A stretch of DNA of 64,000 nucleotides from CAIYXB01 sp038146805 (GCA_038146805.1 JAYQSH010000005.1:186001-250000); one strand, 5' to 3'; counted from the first letter of the stretch, positions 25,083 to 35,025 are shown. Translations and numbers: made by a program. The notes: a model not told the origin generated them from the sequence alone.

Positions 25083-25940
25083 TTACAGCCAAGACTCCTC
25101 TAAAGCACGATAACTATCGGTTCTTCTATCTCTAAAAAACGGCCAAATCTTTCTTGCTTCTTCAATATCTTTTAAATCAATTTCTAAACACGTAGAAACT
25201 TCATCAATAGAATCACTATAAATTTCTTTACCAAATGGATTGACACAAAAAGAATTGCCCCAAAAAGTCAAATGTCCTTCTCGACCAACTCTATTTACTG
25301 CAATAACAAAAACATTATTAGCAATGGCATGTGCTTTCATTGAAGTTTTCCAAGCGTCTAATTGTTCTTGATAAACACTTTGGTCTTCATTATCATCCCA
25401 AGCAATTGCTGTTGGATAAAAAATCACATCAGCTCCTTGCATTGCAGTCAAACGAGCTGCTTCAGGAAACCATTGATCCCAACAAATCAAAAGCCCTAGT
25501 TTAAATTTAGCTAAGTCAGCAACTTGAAAACCTTTATCACCCGGTCTAAAATAAAACTTTTCATAAAAACCTGGATCATCAGGAATATGCATTTTTCGAT
25601 AATGGGCAGCAATATTGCCGTTTTTATCAATAACTAACATTGAATTAAAACGAATTGCAGAAGAAACTTTTTCATAAAAAGGAAAGCTAAGATCAACTTT
25701 TAATGTTTTAGCCAAATCCGTAAATTGCTTCACAAAATCAGACTCTAGTACAATTGCCAAATCAAGATTTTCAGCTTTTTCTTCAATAGCAAAATAATCA
25801 CTTAAAAAAAGTTCTGGTAATAAAATCAAATCTGGATTTTGCTTAGCAAGATCTTCTATTTTATTTTTATAGTACAAAGCATTTTTCTCAAGAGAACCTT
25901 GAGATTTACCTTGTATCCAAGCTATTTTAATTTTTGACAT
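25083..25940 (-). CDS. aguB: N-carbamoylputrescine amidase
   Basis: Nitrilase-fold hydrolase that turns N-carbamoylputrescine into putrescine, CO2 and ammonia, completing the step begun by the next gene. The 285-residue protein has the Glu-Lys-Cys triad in LLPELFLSDYF, YRKMHIPDDPGFYEKFYF and LGLLICWDQWFPE; the FYEKFYFRPGD segment is typical of this subfamily. TATAAT lies 13 nt before the ATG. No arginine decarboxylase gene is seen in the window. Confidence 0.95.
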   Translation of the reverse strand: MSKIKIAWIQGKSQGSLEKNALYYKNKIEDLAKQNPDLILLPELFLSDYFAIEEKAENLDLAIVLESDFVKQFTDLAKTLKVDLSFPFYEKVSSAIRFNSMLVIDKNGNIAAHYRKMHIPDDPGFYEKFYFRPGDKGFQVADLAKFKLGLLICWDQWFPEAARLTAMQGADVIFYPTAIAWDDNEDQSVYQEQLDAWKTSMKAHAIANNVFVIAVNRVGREGHLTFWGNSFCVNPFGKEIYSDSIDEVSTCLEIDLKDIEEARKIWPFFRDRRTDSYRALEESWL

Positions 25941-25973
25941 TGGTGTACCAAGGATTATAGCAAGATCAAAAAC

Positions 25974-26255
25974 TTATTTTGATTTTTTCTTGAGCTTTTT
26001 CTTTCTTTTTTCAAGTATTTTTTTTACATGTAAAATCTTTTCTTGCAATACTTTATTTTCTTCTTTTAAAGCTTTATTTTGCTTTTGAGAAGCATCTAAT
26101 TCAATCAAAAGAGTTTGTACTCTTTTTTTTAATTGCAAATTTGCATGTTCTAAATCTTTAGTCTTTTTATTTAGGTTAATATTTCTTGTATTAAGCCTTT
26201 GTGCTTGAACTGGCACAAAAATAAGCATTAGCAATACTAAGGATATTTTCCTCAT
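25974..26255 (-). CDS. Small secreted coiled-coil protein
   Basis: A 93-residue product with a signal peptide (MRKISLVLLMLIFVPVQAQ). Nearly all of the rest is a continuous heptad-like, highly charged helix (LQLKKRVQTLLIELDASQKQ, then NKALKEENKVLQEK), ending in a lysine-rich tail. Function unknown; it could be a periplasmic or surface coiled coil. TATAAA lies 7 nt before the ATG with no ribosome binding site. Confidence 0.65.
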   Translation of the reverse strand: MRKISLVLLMLIFVPVQAQRLNTRNINLNKKTKDLEHANLQLKKRVQTLLIELDASQKQNKALKEENKVLQEKILHVKKILEKRKKKLKKKSK

Positions 26256-26301
26256 TTAAATATTTATAACCCAAAAAAACAAAAAAAATAACAGATTTTT
26301 G

Positions 26302-26307
26302 TACAAT
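26302..26307 (+). promoter_or_regulatory. TACAAT 7 nt before the nitroreductase ATG
   Basis: TACAAT is followed by TAAATAT and then the ATG at 26315. No ribosome binding site is present. It fits the window-wide leaderless pattern. Confidence 0.45.
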
Positions 26308-26314
26308 TAAATAT

Positions 26315-26917
26315 ATGCAAACACAAGAAGCTATAACTCAAAGAAGATCAATTAAAAGTTTTGATCCAAAACATAAGTTAACTAAAGAAGAAATCATCAA
26401 AATCATTGAGCTAGCTAAGCTTTCTCCAACATCTTTCAATATGCAAAACTGGAGATTTTTAGTTATTGATGACAAAACAATACAAGCAAAAATAAAAGAA
26501 GCGGCTTGGAATCAAAATCAAATTTATGACGCTTCAATATTAATTGTTATTTGTGCAGATTTAGAAGCTGCAAACAAAGAACCTCAACGTTACTGGAAAG
26601 ATGCTGAACCACAAATTCAAGAAATAATTGTTCCCATGATTTCAAAATTTTACGAAAACAATGCAGAATTAAAACGTGATGAAGCTATCAGATCTTGTGG
26701 AATTGCTGCACAAACAATTATGCTCACAGCAAAAGATATGGGCTATGATACTTGTCCTATGATTGGCTTTGACCCAGTAAAAGTAGCCGAAATTATCAAG
26801 CTACCTAAAGATCATATAATTACAATGTTATTACCCCTAGGGAAAGCACTGGAGCAAGCGAAACCTCGCTCTGGGTCTTTGAATTTAGAAGATGTCATGG
26901 TTTTAAACAGCTTTTAG
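26315..26917 (+). CDS. Nitroreductase-family flavoprotein
   Basis: A 200-residue FMN-dependent oxidoreductase that uses NAD(P)H to reduce nitro or quinone compounds. The FMN-binding N-terminus TQRRSIKSFDPKHKLTKEE is at about 8-26, with the LSPTSFNMQNWRFLVI loop following. The GYDTCPMIGFDPVKVAEIIK block near the C-terminus is typical of the family. Physiological substrate unknown. It stands alone, with its own leaderless-type promoter. Confidence 0.9.
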   Translation: MQTQEAITQRRSIKSFDPKHKLTKEEIIKIIELAKLSPTSFNMQNWRFLVIDDKTIQAKIKEAAWNQNQIYDASILIVICADLEAANKEPQRYWKDAEPQIQEIIVPMISKFYENNAELKRDEAIRSCGIAAQTIMLTAKDMGYDTCPMIGFDPVKVAEIIKLPKDHIITMLLPLGKALEQAKPRSGSLNLEDVMVLNSF

Positions 26918-26983
26918 TTTGTATAGTTTATATTTTAAAGACAATATTTTGGATTATAATTAAAACAAGAAATCCCAATTTCA

Positions 26984-27781
26984 ATGATCAAAAAACTCAT
27001 TATACTGATAATATTTTTTATTGCTTGTACAAACCTAGTACAAGCAAACAACGATTTTGAGGTTTACAAATTAAAAAGCTTTGAAAGGTTACAAAGACAA
27101 GTTGATGGCTTTGAAACAAAAGTTTCTCAATATCAGATGCTTTACGAAAATAGCCTCTTAAACAAAAGACAAACGCTGATAAAAATAAAGAAATTAAAAA
27201 GTGAGCAAAGAAACTTTATCAGAAATTTGCGGAAAAATTATCAAATCACTACAAATAAACGTTTTAAAACTATCAATCAAGAACACAAATTACTCAAAAG
27301 AAATTACAATGACAGAATTTTATATTCATTGGATCTTCTTAAAAAAATCAACAATGAAATTGAGAGCATAGTGGCAAACGCAAAATCAAAAGTATATGGA
27401 AGCTCAAAGGGTTCAGGAGTATTTGGTCAAGTGACAAAAGTAACAGGCAATTGTATGCCAAAAGTTGGTGCACTAAACTATGAATGTGATAATTCTTACC
27501 TTGAAACTAGTATAATAATTCGCAAACCCATCAAAACCAGTGAACTACATGACCATTTTTATTATGAAAATGAATCAGCACCAATCGCAATGACCACAAG
27601 CGATGACTTCGGAATGTATATTTTGGATTTAGATCCAGGTCTTTATAGTATCTTTTTTTTAGATGAAGATCATAGAGAATATTGCAATCATTTTGATGGA
27701 AACGCTGTCGCTTGCCCAATTACAGTGAAAGAAGGCTATAAAACAGAAGTTGATTTAATTTTAGATCGGGCTGTATACTAA
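26984..27781 (+). CDS. Secreted coiled-coil protein with a carboxypeptidase-regulatory-like domain
   Basis: A 265-residue exported protein. A signal peptide (KKLIILIIFFIACTNLVQA) is followed by a helical charged region (about 25-140) and then a C-terminal beta domain beginning SGVFGQVTKVTGNCMPKVG and ending DFGMYILDLDPGLYSIFFLD. That pattern, with a G-x-Y-x-L-x-L-x-P-G-x-Y core, resembles carboxypeptidase regulatory-like or Cna-B-like folds. Four Cys residues could form disulfides. Role unknown. It is 9 nt upstream of the glyoxalase-like gene. Confidence 0.7.
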   Translation: MIKKLIILIIFFIACTNLVQANNDFEVYKLKSFERLQRQVDGFETKVSQYQMLYENSLLNKRQTLIKIKKLKSEQRNFIRNLRKNYQITTNKRFKTINQEHKLLKRNYNDRILYSLDLLKKINNEIESIVANAKSKVYGSSKGSGVFGQVTKVTGNCMPKVGALNYECDNSYLETSIIIRKPIKTSELHDHFYYENESAPIAMTTSDDFGMYILDLDPGLYSIFFLDEDHREYCNHFDGNAVACPITVKEGYKTEVDLILDRAVY

Positions 27782-27790
27782 AATTAGATT

Positions 27791-28189
27791 ATGAGATTTT
27801 TACATACCATGTTAAGAGTTGGCGATCTTGAAAGGTCAATAAACTTCTATACTAAAATTTTCAAAATGCAGTTACTTAGAAAAAAAGATTATCCCGATGG
27901 GAAGTTTACTCTTGCTTTTTTAGGCTATGGAGATGAGAGCGCGCACACCGCACTCGAGCTTACTTATAATTGGGATACTAAAGAATATGACTTGGGAAAT
28001 GCTTTTGGACATATTGCAATAGAGGTAGAAGATGTTTATCAAGCCTGCGCCGAAATCAAAGCTGCCGGAGGCAATGTTGTACGTGAAGCGGGTCCAATGA
28101 AACATAGCTCTAGTGGCACTATACTTGCATTTGTTGAAGACCCAGATGGTTATAAGATTGAACTTTTAAGCCCCAAAAGGAAAGATTAA
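27791..28189 (+). CDS. gloA: Lactoylglutathione lyase (glyoxalase I)
   Basis: Isomerises the hemithioacetal of methylglyoxal and glutathione (or another thiol). The 132-residue protein is a standard-length single vicinal-oxygen-chelate domain. It carries FLHTMLRVGDLERSINFYTKI (metal His5), TALELTYNW (Glu56), GNAFGHIAIEVED (His74) and EDPDGYKIELL (Glu122), the four expected metal ligands. One nt separates it from the next gene. Whether the cell makes glutathione cannot be seen here. Confidence 0.93.
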   Translation: MRFLHTMLRVGDLERSINFYTKIFKMQLLRKKDYPDGKFTLAFLGYGDESAHTALELTYNWDTKEYDLGNAFGHIAIEVEDVYQACAEIKAAGGNVVREAGPMKHSSSGTILAFVEDPDGYKIELLSPKRKD

Positions 28190-28190
28190 A

Positions 28191-28490
28191 ATGAAAGTAA
28201 TTGTTGATTTGTGTATAGTACCACTTGGTGTTGGTGTTTCTGTTTCAAAATATGTTGCTGAATGTCAGCAAATATTAAAACAAGCAGGCTTAAAAACACA
28301 CTTGCATGCCTATGGAACGAATATTGAAGGCGAATGGGATACAGTAATGCAGGCTATAAAAAATTGTCATAAAAAAGTTCATGATCTAGGAGCACCAAGA
28401 ATTACAACGACCATAAAACTTGGCACAAGAATAGACAAAGAACAAAGTCTAGAAGATAAAGTCACAAGTGTTAAAGAAAAGCTGAGCTGA
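28191..28490 (+). CDS. MTH1187-family thiamine-binding-type protein
   Basis: A 99-residue protein of the DUF77/YqgV family, small ferredoxin-like dimers reported to bind thiamine or its precursor. The family pattern is clear: IVPLGVGVSVSKYVAECQQIL, an LHAYGTNIEGEWDTVMQAIK block and TTIKLGTRIDK near the end. It follows the glyoxalase gene after one base, so they form an operon. Ligand is from family knowledge only. Confidence 0.85.
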   Translation: MKVIVDLCIVPLGVGVSVSKYVAECQQILKQAGLKTHLHAYGTNIEGEWDTVMQAIKNCHKKVHDLGAPRITTTIKLGTRIDKEQSLEDKVTSVKEKLS

Positions 28491-28535
28491 TTTTAACAAA
28501 TTTTAAAAACAGTAGCTAATGATAAAATTTAAGAT

Positions 28536-30074
28536 ATGGAAAATTTCCTAAAAGATATCCAAGAATATCTTCAAGAACAAGCTGCAGCCATCAAAAAAAC
28601 TTTTGTGCCAGTTTATTTGATGTTGATTTTTTATTTTTCACCTATTTTTTTTAGACTAAGTATGGATGAAGGTGCTTTTTTGATTTATCAGGCAAATGAA
28701 TACAATAATTTTACAGGATTAGGAAGACCTTTGATATATTTTATCAATAGTTTGTTTTCTTTTAACAATGAAATAAGGTACAACGAAACACTAGTAATGT
28801 TTAATGCTTTTGCATTGTTAAGCGTAACAATGATTTTGCTCTACAACAGAGTAAATTCTAATTATAAAAATAATTTTTTAACTTACATAATTATATGCAG
28901 TCCATGTTTTTCACCTTTTTTATTTACAAGTATTAATTATCGTTTTCCTTATTTTAACTACCATTGTGCTGTAATGTTTTTATCAATAACAGCAGCTTGC
29001 ATTAATAGTAAAAACTCAAACTTTAATATATTTCTTAAAACAGTTCTCTTAGTTTTGGCACACTGCACGTATCAAATATCTCTGAATATATATATCGTTT
29101 CCTGCCTCACAATATTTTTATTAGATTACTTAAAACAAGGGAAAATATCTAAAGGATTTATCTTTGAAAGCATTAGCTCTCTATTACTATCCGCTTTGCT
29201 CTATAAGGGATTAATTTTGAACAATATAAAGCTCTGGGAAATAGTCAACTATAGATTACAAATGTTTCCTTTAGATCAACATTTTCTTACAAATTCATGG
29301 GCAAAACTTACTGGAACTTTAAAAGTTTTGCTATATCCTTTCTCAGATTTTACTGGTGCCGCAATTGCAATATTTTTTATTTTTGGTTTATTTATTTTTA
29401 TTTTTGTTGCTATAAAAAAACTAGGTAACAAACTTCAAGCAACTTGCATTACTTTAAGCACTATTGTGTTAATTATTTTTTTCCAGTCAGGGTTTTCAAC
29501 ATTTTTCCCTAACCATCAAACATATTTGAGTAAATATCTAAATGCATTTGCACTTGTTACATTCTTAGTTTTTTTTGCAACAAATTATGTTTTAGAAAAC
29601 TATTTACCTAAAATCAAATTTCTATTACCAATAATTTTCATATATCTTCTTTCTAATACTCACAACGCGCTTTCAATCTCAAATTTAAATATTAGTTACC
29701 GTGAAAAAATCTTTGATGCTACGATACAGCGTTTATTAAAGCTCAACCCTCTGCGAAAAACCATATATGAAAGATGTGGCTCATTTCATTTACCTTCTTA
29801 TAAGAAAAAAGACTTAAAGTCACATCATTTAAAAACTTTACTTAGAGATGATTACTTTGGATTAAGAAATTATGACTTTATATTCAGTCCACCTAATTTG
29901 AATTTCAGATATACCGGTTGCAAACATATTAATCCAAAACAATTTACAATAATCGAAAAAAATACTATGTATGCAATTGCTCAAAAAGAAAATCATTTTC
30001 TTTTGATTGCACCAGATCACACTTACTATAGAAAAATCAAATCAGCTAATCATCCGCAAAACCACGGCGCATAG
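28536..30074 (+). CDS. Polytopic membrane protein, possibly GT-C/GtrII-like
   Basis: A 512-residue protein with about ten hydrophobic helices between residues 25 and 365, then a soluble C-terminal region of about 125 residues. After the first helix comes RLSMDEGAFLIYQANEYNNF with GLGRPLIYF, a loop that resembles the acidic loop of lipid-linked-sugar glycosyltransferases such as GtrII. The identification is weak. TAAAAT lies 7 nt before the ATG. Its 3' end overlaps the convergent putA gene by 29 nt. Confidence 0.55.
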   Translation: MENFLKDIQEYLQEQAAAIKKTFVPVYLMLIFYFSPIFFRLSMDEGAFLIYQANEYNNFTGLGRPLIYFINSLFSFNNEIRYNETLVMFNAFALLSVTMILLYNRVNSNYKNNFLTYIIICSPCFSPFLFTSINYRFPYFNYHCAVMFLSITAACINSKNSNFNIFLKTVLLVLAHCTYQISLNIYIVSCLTIFLLDYLKQGKISKGFIFESISSLLLSALLYKGLILNNIKLWEIVNYRLQMFPLDQHFLTNSWAKLTGTLKVLLYPFSDFTGAAIAIFFIFGLFIFIFVAIKKLGNKLQATCITLSTIVLIIFFQSGFSTFFPNHQTYLSKYLNAFALVTFLVFFATNYVLENYLPKIKFLLPIIFIYLLSNTHNALSISNLNISYREKIFDATIQRLLKLNPLRKTIYERCGSFHLPSYKKKDLKSHHLKTLLRDDYFGLRNYDFIFSPPNLNFRYTGCKHINPKQFTIIEKNTMYAIAQKENHFLLIAPDHTYYRKIKSANHPQNHGA

Positions 30075-32919
30075 TGTTTTCCGTGATTGTTTTTTCTAAT
30101 ACAAAGTTCAACAAATAATTTGGACCGCCAGCTTTTAAACCAATAGAAGAGTTTTTATGCCCTCCAAAAGCTTGCCGAGATACTATCGCTCCTGTACACG
30201 GTCTATTGATATAAAAATTTCCAGCTTCAATATTATTACTTATATATTCAATAGCCTCAGGACTTCTGGAAAATAAACCTGCCGTTAAGCCATACTCTGT
30301 GTTATTTGCAAGTTTTAAAGCATCGTCTAAATCTTTAGCTTTATAGATTGCTAGCAAAGGTCCAAAAATTTCTTCTTGAGTGACAATAGCGTCCGCAGCT
30401 AAATTTTCTACTATTATAGGTTCAATAAAAAAACCTTTTTCATTTGAATTTATTCCCTCTGCTATAACATCTCCATATTTTTTTGCAAGATCTATATAAA
30501 GATTGATATTTTTAAAAGCATTTTGGTCTATTACGGGTCCACTATAAAATTCGAAATTTAATGGATCACCATATTTAACTTCAGCTATAGCTTCTACTAA
30601 TCTTGTTTTGAAATCTTCATAAATTTCCTCTTCTATGATGACACGAGAGCAAGCGCTACACTTCTGTCCAGAATAACCAAAGGCACTATAAATCACGCCA
30701 GGAATAGCTTCATCTAGATCTGCTGTTCTTTCAACAATGATCGGATTTTTACCACCCATTTCAGCGATAAATCTTTTTACTGGTCTTGCTTTGATTGCGG
30801 CTTCATTAATATGCATTCCTGTTTCATTTGAACCTGTAAAAGCAATACAAGCAATATCTTTATGATTAATCAAATAATCACCAATAATAGCTCCTGAACC
30901 CGGTAAAAAAGAAAGGACAGCTTTATATTTACTCCCGCAATATTTAGAAATATTATTAAGCAGAATCATTAAGGCTTCATAAGCCACTAAAGGTGTTTGA
31001 CTAGATGGTTTAACAATAACAGTATTACCACAAATCAAGCTAGCACTTGTCATTCCAAGCATTATTGCTAAAGGAAAATTCCATGGAGAGATCACCAAAG
31101 AAAGACCCAAAGCACTATAACGATTTGTGTTTTTTTCACCCGGCAAAGACCTAAGTTTGTTGGTATTGAAAGTTTCTAGAGCAGAATCTGCATAATAATT
31201 CAAAAAATCTATTGCTTCACAAACTTCAGCATCAGCCTCCTGCCAAGCTTTGCCGGCTTCAGAAACCAAAAGCATATTAAAAAATAGCCTTTGTCTTTCG
31301 AGTTCTTGTGCTGTTTCACGAAAAGCCATTACTTTTTTCTTTAAATCTACATCTTGCCAGTCTTTTTGAACTTTTTTAGCTTCTTTAATTGCAAGATCAC
31401 AATCTTCAATATTGGCTTTAAAGACTTTAGCTAAAATTTGATCATGCTTAGCTGGGTTAATAGTAAAAAGCTCTCAAAACTTTCTTGCATTTTCCCAGCA
31501 ACAATAAGAGCGCAAATCCTTTCTGCATTTAACTTCTCAAGATTAGTATTCAAATAATTTTTAAATTTATTACGATTTTTTTCTAAGCTAAAATCAATTT
31601 CAGGACTGTTTTGAAAACCACGCTTAATTTGCAAATTTGCTTTTTTGATACTTGGAGCTTTTAATAATTCTTCTGTTGATTTTTTATCAATAAAACCTTG
31701 CTTGAGAAATGAATCATTTGCAGTATTTTCTAAAAGTCTTCTAACCAAATAAGACATACCCGGCAAAAGCTCTCCATAAGGTAGATAAACTCTTAAACAA
31801 AAACCTTTTTGAGAAAAATAATCTTTTAAATCATCGAGCATACCATACAGCATTTGAATTTCAAAATCATTTTTTGAAATTTGTTTTGCTTCCACAACTT
31901 TCAAAATATAAGCAAGGGAACGAATATTATGACTAGCAAAAGCAGGTCTAAAATATTCAGTATTGTTTAGAGCAAGATCAACTAAGTTTTCGTAGTTTAA
32001 ATCAGTTAAAGCTTTATCCTCAAATACAGGAACAGCCCAGTTTTTGTAATGCATGTGCTTGTTCATAATCCCAATAAGCGCCTTTGACAAGCCTAATGGT
32101 AATTTTCTTTTGATGTAGCTTTAACCAACTAAGCCAAGTTAAAAAATCTTTTTTGCTATCTTTCAAATAAGCTTGAATAACAATACCAACATTATCAAAA
32201 TCATTAAACTCTGAATCTTGCAATACTTCCTTTGTCACAGCAAAAAATAATTCTTTTGTTTCATAATGCTCAGTATCAACATTAACGGTTGCTGAGTTTT
32301 CTTTAGCAATCCTAAAAAGGTTTGCTAGCCTATGTTTAAGGACAAGTTTCTTTTCTTCAAAATTATTTTTGTTTATTTGTGGCACTAAAGCAGAAAGCTT
32401 TACAGAGATGTTTAATTCTTGGATATTTTGCAAAAGATCAATATATTTGTTGTAATAAAAATCTGCTTCTTTTTGTGTTAGAACGACCTCTCCTAAAATA
32501 TCTAATGTATAAAATTGATTTTTCTTTTTTAGTTTGGCAATTGTTTGCTTAGCTTCTTCAATGTTTTTACCGCAAATAAAAGTCCTAGCTAAAAAAGCTA
32601 CTAATTGTTCAATTGATGTTTTAAAAACATCTCTAACAATTGGTAAATGAGAAACAAAATCAACTAAAAAACCAACTTTGAATTTTGATTCATCTATATA
32701 TTCTGAAAGAATTTTGGCAACACTGTCTTTATGTTTTAAAGAAGGTAAAACATCAACAAATTTAAAAAGTTGAGTTTGCAGCTTTTGATCAAAAGTACTA
32801 AGTTGCAAAAAAACATTTTTTAAATCTGTAAAAGATTTCTTTTTTTCAAGAAAAGCAAACAGCTCCTTGCCAATTGCAATTTCTCTCGGCTCAATAGTTT
32901 TCAGCTTATTACCCTCCAT
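30046..32919 (-). pseudogene. putA: Proline dehydrogenase / P5C dehydrogenase (PutA), two frameshifts
   Basis: Oxidises proline to glutamate. Three pieces in order make a protein of about 957 residues. Piece 32919-32020 holds the proline dehydrogenase barrel, ending RLVKGAYWDYEQAHALQ. Piece 32090-31431 continues it (NWAVPVFEDKALTDLNYENL). After 31431 the frame changes again to NPAKHDQILAKVFKANIEDC and runs to 30046 as the aldehyde dehydrogenase, with EMGGKNP and the nucleophile Cys in GYSGQKCSACSR. Both breaks are repaired by one extra base in a five-base run: T5 at 32041-32045 and A5 at 31465-31469. All catalytic parts are otherwise present, so the gene is probably intact in the organism. 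Confidence 0.85.
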
Positions 32920-33096
32920 ATTTATATTTTGCCCTCATAAAGGTCGGCAAGCGTGCTTATTATCTTGCGAGCATGGGTGTTTTTAAGCAAAATATCTCAG
33001 CCATGCTCTCAAATATAGAGAATTCATAATATTTTAAAGTTATTGGTATTACTAATCTTGCGCAACAGGGTTAAAACGGGTTAATATTGACTTTCT
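32920..33096. promoter_or_regulatory. Divergent putA-rpsD intergenic region
   Basis: For rpsD, TTGCGC (33058-33063), an 18-nt spacer and TAATAT (33082-33087) form a possible promoter ending 9 nt before the ATG. An inverted pair CATGGGTG/GCCATGCTC-like near 32975-33005 could form a loose hairpin. No RNA gene is recognised. Confidence 0.35.
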
Positions 33097-33702
33097 ATGG
33101 CAAGATATAGAGGACCAAAGGATAAATTATCAAGAAAATATGGCGAGCTGCTTTCAGGTATGCCTATTTTTGAAGTTGCAAAAAGGCCTTATAAGTCTGG
33201 GCAACACGGACAAAAAAGAGCAAAACTTTCTGAGTTTGGTGTTTTGTTAAAAGAAAAACAAAAACTAAGAGAGAGTTTTGGCGTGCTTTCTGAAAAACAA
33301 TTCAGACGTTACGTTGATAAAGCAACTCGTAAAAACGGTCCGACGGGCGAAATTCTTTTGCAATTACTTGAGTCAAGGTTAGATAACCTTGTTTATAGAA
33401 TGGGTTTTGCGCCAACAATCGCAGCTGCAAGACAGTTAGTTGGTCATGGTCACGTTTTAGTAAATGATTATAAAGTTGATATCGCTTCTTACAATGTAAG
33501 ACCGGGTGATGTAATTTCAGTTAGTGCAAAAGCACAAAAAATGACATTGGTTTCTGAAGCAAGCAAAAACTGGATTGATGCACTTGCTTATATCAAACGT
33601 GACAAAAAAGAGTTTTCTGGAACATACGTTGAAATCCCTGCAAGAGAGGCGATTCCTGTAAGTGTTAACGAGCGTATGATTGTTGAATTCTACAGTAGAT
33701 AA
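33097..33702 (+). CDS. rpsD: 30S ribosomal protein S4
   Basis: A 201-residue small-subunit primary binding protein that starts 16S rRNA folding. The N-terminus MARYRGPKDKLSRKYGE and the S4 RNA-binding domain (LESRLDNLVYRMGFAPTIAAARQLVGHGHVLVND, about 91-124, given here as a region) are clear. No zinc-binding Cys cluster is present, so it is the zinc-free form. It is alone rather than in an rpsM-rpsK-rpsD-rpoA cluster. No ribosome binding site is seen before the ATG. Confidence 0.97.
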   Translation: MARYRGPKDKLSRKYGELLSGMPIFEVAKRPYKSGQHGQKRAKLSEFGVLLKEKQKLRESFGVLSEKQFRRYVDKATRKNGPTGEILLQLLESRLDNLVYRMGFAPTIAAARQLVGHGHVLVNDYKVDIASYNVRPGDVISVSAKAQKMTLVSEASKNWIDALAYIKRDKKEFSGTYVEIPAREAIPVSVNERMIVEFYSR

Positions 33703-33724
33703 TCTTTTGATAATCTTGGAATAA

Positions 33725-33730
33725 TATAAT
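33725..33730 (+). promoter_or_regulatory. TATAAT 7 nt before the PDZ-protein ATG
   Basis: Exact TATAAT followed by TAAGAAG and the ATG at 33738. The AAGAAG is too close to the ATG to be a normal ribosome site. Fits the leaderless pattern. Confidence 0.5.
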
Positions 33731-33737
33731 TAAGAAG

Positions 33738-34217
33738 ATGAATTTAAAGTTTTTCATCATTTTAATTGTTTTTTTTAGCGCTTTTCTAAATGCAAAAGCT
33801 CAGTATAAGGAGCAAAGTTTAAAAGCTCCAGCAAAAAAATCCTTTCAATTAAACGCTTCTCAATCGGAAACTCATTTCAAACCTTCAAATATTGGCATTA
33901 TTGGTATGAAATATTTACACCAAAAGGGTTCAATGAGTACTGTTATTGAAGTTTATCCAAATACTCCAGCGGCACAAGCAGGTGTACAAGTAGGAGATCG
34001 TTTAATAGAAATTGATGGCACAAACATAATGCCCTTTAATTCAGATCAAGTATTCGCAATGATTGCTGGCTTGCCGGGCAGTCCAATACATTTGAAATTC
34101 ATGCGTTGCAATATTCAGGGATCTGGTTGTTATAGTTTTGAAAACGATTTGATTCGTATGGATATGAATCAATTACACTCAGATAGAGTTTTTAAGATTT
34201 ACAAGTACGGCTCATAA
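33738..34217 (+). CDS. Secreted PDZ-domain protein
   Basis: A 159-residue exported protein: signal peptide (KFFIILIVFFSAFLNAKAQ), a 25-residue linker, then one PDZ domain (about 50-145) with the ligand-loop region NIGIIGMKYLHQ and the conserved TPAAQAGVQVGDRLIEIDGT. There is no protease domain, so it would act as a stand-alone periplasmic binding module. Partner unknown. Confidence 0.85.
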   Translation: MNLKFFIILIVFFSAFLNAKAQYKEQSLKAPAKKSFQLNASQSETHFKPSNIGIIGMKYLHQKGSMSTVIEVYPNTPAAQAGVQVGDRLIEIDGTNIMPFNSDQVFAMIAGLPGSPIHLKFMRCNIQGSGCYSFENDLIRMDMNQLHSDRVFKIYKYGS

Positions 34218-34234
34218 TTTTATACTGAGCATAG

Positions 34235-34774
34235 ATGATAGAAAAAACCACGTCACAAAAAATGCTACACGATGGCAAATTTTTAAAATTTGTTCACCAT
34301 GAAATTGAAATTGAAAACGATCCACCAATTAAAGGTATAAGGCAGTTTATTTTACATCCCGGCGGAGTTTGTGTACTGGCAATCACCAAGGAAAATAAAA
34401 TTGTACTAGTTGAACAATACAGAAAACCTGTTGAACAAAAGCTTTTAGAAATACCTGCCGGCAAAATAGACCCGGGAGAAGAAACCTTAATTACAGCTAA
34501 AAGAGAATTACAGGAAGAAACTGGCTATAGTGCGCAGACTTGGGTGGACTTAGGGCAAATTCTACCTTGCCCCGGATACTCAAACGAAATTCTTTATTTA
34601 TATCTTGCAAAAGACCTCACACATGGTCAACAAAACCTTGACCATGGTGAAATCATTACTTGCCATGAATTAGAATTCAATGAAATTCGTGAGATGATTG
34701 TTTCAAACCAAATTCAAGACGCAAAAACCATTAGCGCTTTATTCATAGCAGAAAAATATATTAATGAGAATTAA
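34235..34774 (+). CDS. NUDIX hydrolase, ADP-ribose pyrophosphatase type
   Basis: A 179-residue hydrolase that probably cleaves ADP-ribose to AMP and ribose 5-phosphate. The Nudix box is GKIDPGEETLITAKRELQEETGY (about 76-98) with the catalytic REXXEE helix as RELQEETG. The preceding VVEQYRKPVEQKLLEIPAG pattern is typical of the ADP-ribose subfamily. TATACT lies 8 nt before the ATG. It overlaps the convergent LuxR-type gene by 4 nt. Confidence 0.9.
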   Translation: MIEKTTSQKMLHDGKFLKFVHHEIEIENDPPIKGIRQFILHPGGVCVLAITKENKIVLVEQYRKPVEQKLLEIPAGKIDPGEETLITAKRELQEETGYSAQTWVDLGQILPCPGYSNEILYLYLAKDLTHGQQNLDHGEIITCHELEFNEIREMIVSNQIQDAKTISALFIAEKYINEN

Positions 34775-35025
34775 ATCTCAATAATTGAATTTCTTAATGC
34801 AATAACAACAGCTTCTGTTCTATTTTTCGCACCTAATTTTTGCAAAATACTACGAACATGGTTTTCAATTGTTTTAGTACTTAAACCAAGTCTTTCTGCA
34901 ATTTCCGGGTTTCTAAGTCCGTCTTTGACTTGTAGTAAAACATCCATTTCTCGTCTTGATATTTTACCTCTAGTTGAACTCGGTTGAATTTCAACTTGCT
35001 GATTTAGTTGTTCTTGTCCCAACAT
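34771..35025 (-). CDS. Stand-alone LuxR-type helix-turn-helix protein
   Basis: An 84-residue protein that is little more than a GerE/LuxR DNA-binding domain: ISRREMDVLLQVKDGLRNPEIA, then GLSTKTIENHVRSILQKLGAKNRTEAV. A 20-residue Gln-rich N-terminus replaces the usual receiver or ligand domain. It overlaps the 3' end of lpxK by 35 nt and so is probably co-transcribed with lipopolysaccharide genes. It could be a small transcription regulator; targets unknown. Confidence 0.85.
   Translation of the reverse strand: MLGQEQLNQQVEIQPSSTRGKISRREMDVLLQVKDGLRNPEIAERLGLSTKTIENHVRSILQKLGAKNRTEAVVIALRNSIIEI

Noticed and set aside
30046..32919. Programmed frameshifting in putA
   Set aside because: The breaks lie in ordinary A5/T5 runs with no slippery heptamer or downstream stem, and the same one-base loss occurs in unrelated genes, so a common error is simpler.
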